Below are positions 58,936 to 64,000 of a stretch of 64,000 nucleotides of DNA, in pieces; position 1 is the first letter of the stretch, and every line of letters begins with the position of its first letter. Origin of the DNA: Oncomelania hupensis (Eukaryota > Mollusca > Gastropoda > Littorinimorpha > Pomatiopsidae); contig CM072512.1 of assembly GCA_036898135.1 (NCBI GenBank), positions 20,404,458-20,468,457 on the forward strand, read 5' to 3'. The notes under the pieces were generated by a model that was given only the letters and a program-made list of their open reading frames with translations, searched no databases and was not told the DNA's origin. The translations under genes were made by a program, and so were the position numbers.

Positions 58936-60715
58936 TTAATAATAATAATAATAATAATAAGTTTTGTTAGTATAGCATAATGATTTTTGGCTTTTCCTCA
59001 ACCCATGGATTAGTTACGACATTTTCAATTATGCTATTTATGAAAGTTATAGCCAACTGCGGGTTCGTACTATTTGCTTGAAACATGTGTCAGTTTAAAG
59101 AATGCAAGCAATAATTCTAACTGCAATTGTATGTTCCTCTTACCATATTTTCCCTCCGTTGTCTGGCTGGCATTGTCAAAATCACAAATGCCAACTCTTA
59201 CGAGACCACCCAAGAGCACAGACTGAACAGAACCGTTCGAAAGGTATTCACGGCAATTTTCTAGCTCTTGACAAAGTGTTGGTCGATGAAAGAAGTCCTA
59301 ACTCTGCTTGGCCCGCTTGGCTGCTGGGAAGTGCAGACTGAGTGTCAAAGGGCTCAGAGAACTCAGAACTGATTGAACTCGGTCTCAGATCTATATCAAA
59401 CCTAGGTTAGACCCTGTTGTAGGCCTCAGTAGCCTGCGATACTCTGTTAGCGAAAAACGGTTCCTGAAAAGTGGTCTCATTTACGGCGGCAAACCTGTTG
59501 CATCTTTTCAAGTTTTGTCTTGTTTTTCAAGCGCGGTTTTGTCAGCGAGCGCTCCCTGCGGCGCAAGGGGTTAATTGGGCATTACAGACGACTGGAGTTA
59601 AGTTCATTACCTAACGCAACACGCGCCCCACAAAGTTTAGTGGCCCCTAGGTAGGTCTACCAACGGTACACTCTCTATCCCTAAAAGAAAATTCTCGTTA
59701 GTTGCCTGAATGGTGCTTGCAATAACATTTTTGGAAAGGAGCAGATTATGCCCCCTTTTCCCTTCCTCCCCCTGTTTGATGCCTAAACAGTCTGGTGGTT
59801 GTTCTATAATATAATTAGTGTAAGTTGGTAAATTAGGTGTAGATTTAAGTCCTGAGAAATTGGTGGGTCTCCTTCTTTTACCTTTCTTCAGGGTGACGCT
59901 GCGTTGAAAGCGACCAGAATTTCACTCGCATGGGTGGCAAATGTGACCCAGGATCAAAATCCAACACGATGACTGACAAAATACTTACAGCTGAGCATAT
60001 CATTACACAAAAGAATCCTTTACAAAACGTGTCACTTAGCAAAAATCCTATTACCCGGCAATTTTACCAGGAAAGACGGTGGTGGATGGGGTGGGAGGGT
60101 TGTGAGGGAGGAAGGGGCGGAGGTAGGAGGAGAAGACGACGCTAATTGTCTTCTTAGTGGAACTCCATAATAGCGCAAACTACTGCAGGTGCAGACTGTA
60201 GAAGCTATTTAGAACAGCTCTCGCAGTGCAGATAGACCAGCTGGGCTGGACTCTCTCACATACACTTACCATTTGTCCAGCATCGTCAGACGTCAAAGGG
60301 TGCATTCAAGGAATTCGTCAGGGTGCTGTGCAGCAATAATTCAGTTAGTCGAGGGCAACGTTCTGGCTAGATCTTATTGCGCGTTGTGGCGTGTCACTGT
60401 TTCAGCAGACGCGTCTAGAATTCTAATGGTCTTCAATGTCTGCGGTCACCAGGTAGCTGGCGAGTCAGAGCAATTCACACACACCTCTCAGACAGCATCC
60501 CGCCAGGTGCCATGCGCCGCCTGCTACTGTTACCGGAGATTCAAACATCGTGGATGTTACTGCAATTTTGGTTGACTGTGCGCTGCACGTGTTTTTTTTA
60601 ATGTGTATCTATAACAAGAAAAACTATTACAGATTGATTTAAAAAAATATATTGTGTAGGTTAGAAAGCTGTAACCGTCCAGTTTTCACTGTCTTTTGGA
60701 AAAGGTAAAGGACCG
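58010..60715. other. No gene seen; (ATA)n array inside
   Basis: (AAT)n at about 58879-58962 with one interruption. Frames at 58285, 59102 and 59930 have no recognisable features. A G-rich run lies at about 60078-60130. Confidence 0.4.
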
Positions 60716-60720
60716 AAAAG

Positions 60721-60805
60721 TGTCATTGGTCTTATATAGCGTATTTGAACTAACTCAAATAACTCCGATCCAATCAAGGCACTGACCAAAGTCAGGATTG
60801 TACCA
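60721..60805 (-). repeat. SINE-A fragment
   Basis: Minus strand: CAATCCTGACTTTGGTCAGTGC, CTTGATTGGATC, GAGTTATTTGAGTTAG and ACGCTATATAAGACC, in SINE-A order. Confidence 0.6.
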
Positions 60806-60809
60806 AAGA

Positions 60810-62215
60810 TTCCAAAACTTACTGCAAGCTACACACCAAAATCTAGTAAAATTTAGTAGATTATTGCCTGTGTCTGGTGCCCACAAAACTATAGCTTGTA
60901 CATTTTTGAGGGAACACAGTCCTTATTGGAAACGGTGTCATTCTTCTGCAAATGGTCTTGTGTTGCAGATTTACACAGTCAACGGGGACTGTTGGTCATA
61001 GATGAAGACAGAGGTCTAGGAGATTATGTGGATCTGGGATGGTATTCAGGAGGCATTTACCCAGTAGATAAATCCTCGAAGCCGTACAGTACGGTACACT
61101 GGGTAGTTGCTTCCTGAAGACCACACCCTGATGTACTCATCTGCATGGGCTGAAAGCTGATACAGAAAATGCTCCAACAGCGCCGTCACTGCACGTGCCC
61201 TCCTCCATTTTTAGACGACGTGTTATGCCCTGGCATCATTATCCTATCACAGCACTCAGGGATATCAGTCGTACCAATGACTCAACTTGTCTATGAAATT
61301 CAGTGTGCCTCAAACATATTCCGTTCTAGGAAAGATAAGCCTGATATACCCTCGACCCATTGTGTTTCAATTCTGTTTTTGAGATAAACGAGATGTAGTT
61401 CACACACCCGAAAATTTTTTCTCTAAACGACGAGGAAGGAATGTGGTTTTGAATTGGCATTCGCAGATTGGTACGGTATTTTGCTAGCGCTGTCTGCTCA
61501 GTTAAACATTGCGGTAGGTCCGGAGGCCTGTTATGCTTTGCTCTATTGTGTTTCCATGATGAATTCTGCAAGAAACGAAATAGGAGTTTCTAAACCTCTG
61601 ACATCCTAGATGCTCTGTCAATCTGTTTCCTTGTCGGTCAGTTAGTGTCTGTCATCGCGGTGATCTTATTGTATCTAATGGCTCGCTAGACACAACTCGG
61701 CCAAACAGGTACCTGACAGGTAAGGGACAAGCACGAGGCTGCGCTGCTTTCTTCATGGAAGCGAAAGTATGGTGCATGCGCAAAATAAATCACTCCCGTT
61801 CCTGTCCAGTGTGGGACATTATACTAAAAACCCCAAATAAATTTCCATTTGGCTGTTATATATCTTCCTAGGTGCAGTTCCTTACAGTAAAATGTTATGG
61901 GTGAACGTCTGTTCACCTTTGACGTATATTACCCTCATAGCTGTCCAATTTGGGGCAACTGTACTGAAAACCCACACAACCCTGACATAAATCATGGTTT
62001 TTAGTGTTCAGCTTTTGTGGCTATTCTTCTGCAGTTGGTAGCAAGAAATCAGTCTGCTTAAACCTGTCATCTGTCAGCATGATGAATGAGCTCGTATAGA
62101 GTGTCTGGACTTGCTGAGACACAATCCATTGTAGTGTATAGCATGTGCCACAGCAGGCTCAGTTACTCTTTGGACTAATCCTTCACTTTAGATTCCAAAA
62201 ATCGTGATGCTTGAC
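60810..62215. other. No gene seen
   Basis: CCAGTGTGGGACATTATACT (about 61826) and CCAATTTGGGGCAACTGTACT (about 61946) begin two similar strings. A GGTGAAC/GTTCACC hairpin lies between them (about 61900-61918). Confidence 0.35.
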
Positions 62216-62221
62216 ACTTGT

Positions 62222-62420
62222 TTTGCATTACATTACATTACATTATTATTGCTTTAGGTCCAGCGGACTCTTCCGAGCCAAATCAGGACCGGACAACCCC
62301 CGATCCGCATAAAAGATCTGCTGAAACAACCCTAGTGGTAAAACCGAAAGCTCTCTACCAGCCAGTCACTTTACAATAAAGACATCCCATGCAGGGGACG
62401 GCTGAGGCTTCACTTCAACT
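62222..62420 (-). repeat. SINE-E copy with (AATGT)n tail
   Basis: Minus strand: GTGACTGGCTGGTAGAGAGC (tRNA-like A-box region), a GCGGATCGGGGGTTGTCC segment, GGAAGAGTCCGCTGGACCTA and AAGCAATAAT, then four AATGT pentamers. The last 30 bases before the tail match window positions 1-30 in inverse orientation. Confidence 0.65.
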
Positions 62421-62429
62421 TATCGAACC

Positions 62430-64000
62430 CCCGTTTACAAAAACAAAATAGAATACAAACATCATTATAAATTATCAACAAAACACATACATATAAAATG
62501 CCTACATTGCTAAATAATAACATCATAGGAAGCCCTAGTGACCACTTGGCAGAAAGCGTCCAATATTCCCAAGCTGATCCAACAGACCTCATACACAAAT
62601 AAGGAGTCTTGTCCCGGAAGAGTTTTCAAGAAAAAAGGTAGGAGACTGGGCTAGCGAAGAAGACGATAGTATAGCAGATTGATAGAACAGAGCAGGAATG
62701 AGAAAGAACAAATGAGAAAGACAGCGACAGTGGGAATTTAAAGCACTAAATTTCCAGAAAGTGGGGATACTATTTATACTGAAACCCCCGGCACCCCAAC
62801 GGGGGTTTGGTTTGCATTACGTGCGATCACTGAAATATATATAGCCTATACTCTTGCATGTTTGTTGAATACGAATACTTTAAAATATTTGAGCGGAGAA
62901 ATTTCATGTTACTATAGGCCTACGGCTCAGAAGTACGAGCGAATAAATAAGCCTAAATGACATGCAGTCTTCAACCTCAAATGGATTCGTAAAAAAAAAG
63001 TTTTATTTTGCGTTCATATATTCTTAAAATATGTGGGAAAAAATTCGAATTATATTTGTAGCCCTTTTGAATTAAGTATATTTGAGCTTTCCGGACAAAA
63101 AGATGCATGTCGAGCATACATCTAGATAAACTACTGTTGCAATGCTGGCAATAGCCGAAGAATTTTGTGTCTTTAATGTCCGCCATTCCCCGTCTGAGAC
63201 CGTGGAAAATTTAACAAAGGACGCTTCCTGCTTTGTGGTTACGCAGCATCGAATTTTGTTGTGTCTGACAGCCAAGTACTTTGTACTCATCCACACACGA
63301 GGTGAGTTGCATACTCGAGGTTCTTGCTTTAGCGAATTCGGCAAAAGACGATAGTCTTGCCACTGTTAGCCGCGAGCTTCTTTATACTATAGATACCTTG
63401 AGGGCATGCATACCTTGCATGATCTTGCGAACCAGTAAGGCCACCAATCGTTCTTTTGATCAGAATCGTCAGAATAGTGACTGTGGTTAGGCAATTCCAG
63501 ACTTGTTTGGTAGAGCTAACGCGTAATATGGATGGACAATGGCTCTCATTTCCTATCAAAGACTATCTTGTGTAATTTGTATAAGACAAGACCAGACCAG
63601 ACCCGGACCCTGACCCGGGTACATCACAATAACAACAAAACAATTAATTGACATTGAGAATAAAACAGCATGGCCTATACACTTTACTCGCACAATGACA
63701 GAGCGAACAAAATGTTCCTGTACTCTGTCTCAGAAGATGCTTGGAAAATTCCATAGACTCTTGAGCCCCAGTGCTTAGAATTCTGTAGCTGTTGAACTCC
63801 GCCGCCGCTTCATGGTACATGTAATGGTTGTAATGTTTACAGTCAAAGGCGGTAGATATATCCACTGACAGACAAGGTCCATGTGACTCCCCTGTCGTAC
63901 ATTTTAGCCTTGTTATTGAAGATATATGGTCAGTGCTATTTTTTTGGTAACCGATAATGTGGAACAGAAGTAGAAAACACTACCATTGTTCGATTACTGC
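62430..64000. other. No gene seen; one perfect hairpin
   Basis: AAACCCCCG (62782-62790) and CGGGGGTTT (62800-62808) form a 9-bp stem with a 9-base loop. No supported coding frame; frames overlap on both strands at 62977-63559. Confidence 0.4.

Overview
This window looks like intergenic or intronic DNA from an animal nuclear genome, not a bacterial, viral or plasmid sequence. The evidence is an AT-rich background, no long open frames apart from one retrotransposon piece, very dense microsatellites, tRNA- and 5S-derived SINEs, and non-LTR retrotransposon (LINE) fragments. The repeat types resemble those I associate with molluscs and other lophotrochozoans, with a gastropod as my best guess. That is inference, because no host gene here can be identified.

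Layout: 1-14 kb is mostly unannotatable sequence with GA, CTT/GAA and CA microsatellites, several tRNA-derived SINE pieces and one candidate terminal host exon (about 4505-4636). 14.4-20.4 kb holds two complementary fragments of one LINE family, a block with four CRE palindromes, a 330-bp GATA-type array and a tRNA-Thr-like SINE. 21.3-22.0 kb is an eight-copy 81-bp minisatellite. 24-28.4 kb and 50.7-53 kb hold copies of a composite tRNA-derived SINE whose ATT tails have grown into long arrays. 31.8-32.0 kb is a Harbinger-like MITE, and 33.6-33.9 kb a 5S-rRNA-derived SINE. 44.4-49.1 kb is the richest part: LINE 3' ends, a 2.3-kb unit bounded by a 120-bp inverted repeat and holding a 316-codon LINE open frame, and a candidate first exon of a minus-strand host gene beneath an ETS-like motif. 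54-64 kb is again mostly microsatellite and SINE debris.

The repeats form families with shared architecture. Four independent 3' ends of one LINE all terminate their reading frame inside their own GGATA pentamer tail. One SINE family (called SINE-A here) has about ten copies, and another (SINE-B) has two nearly full-length copies plus partial ones. Pentanucleotide arrays are unusually common and several sit at retroelement ends. I see no operon, CRISPR array, defence system or other multi-gene system. The observations most worth following are the 5S/tRNA chimeric SINE, the LINE tail that supplies the stop codon, the inverted-repeat unit at 45.4-47.7 kb and the candidate first exon at 48.1-48.4 kb.
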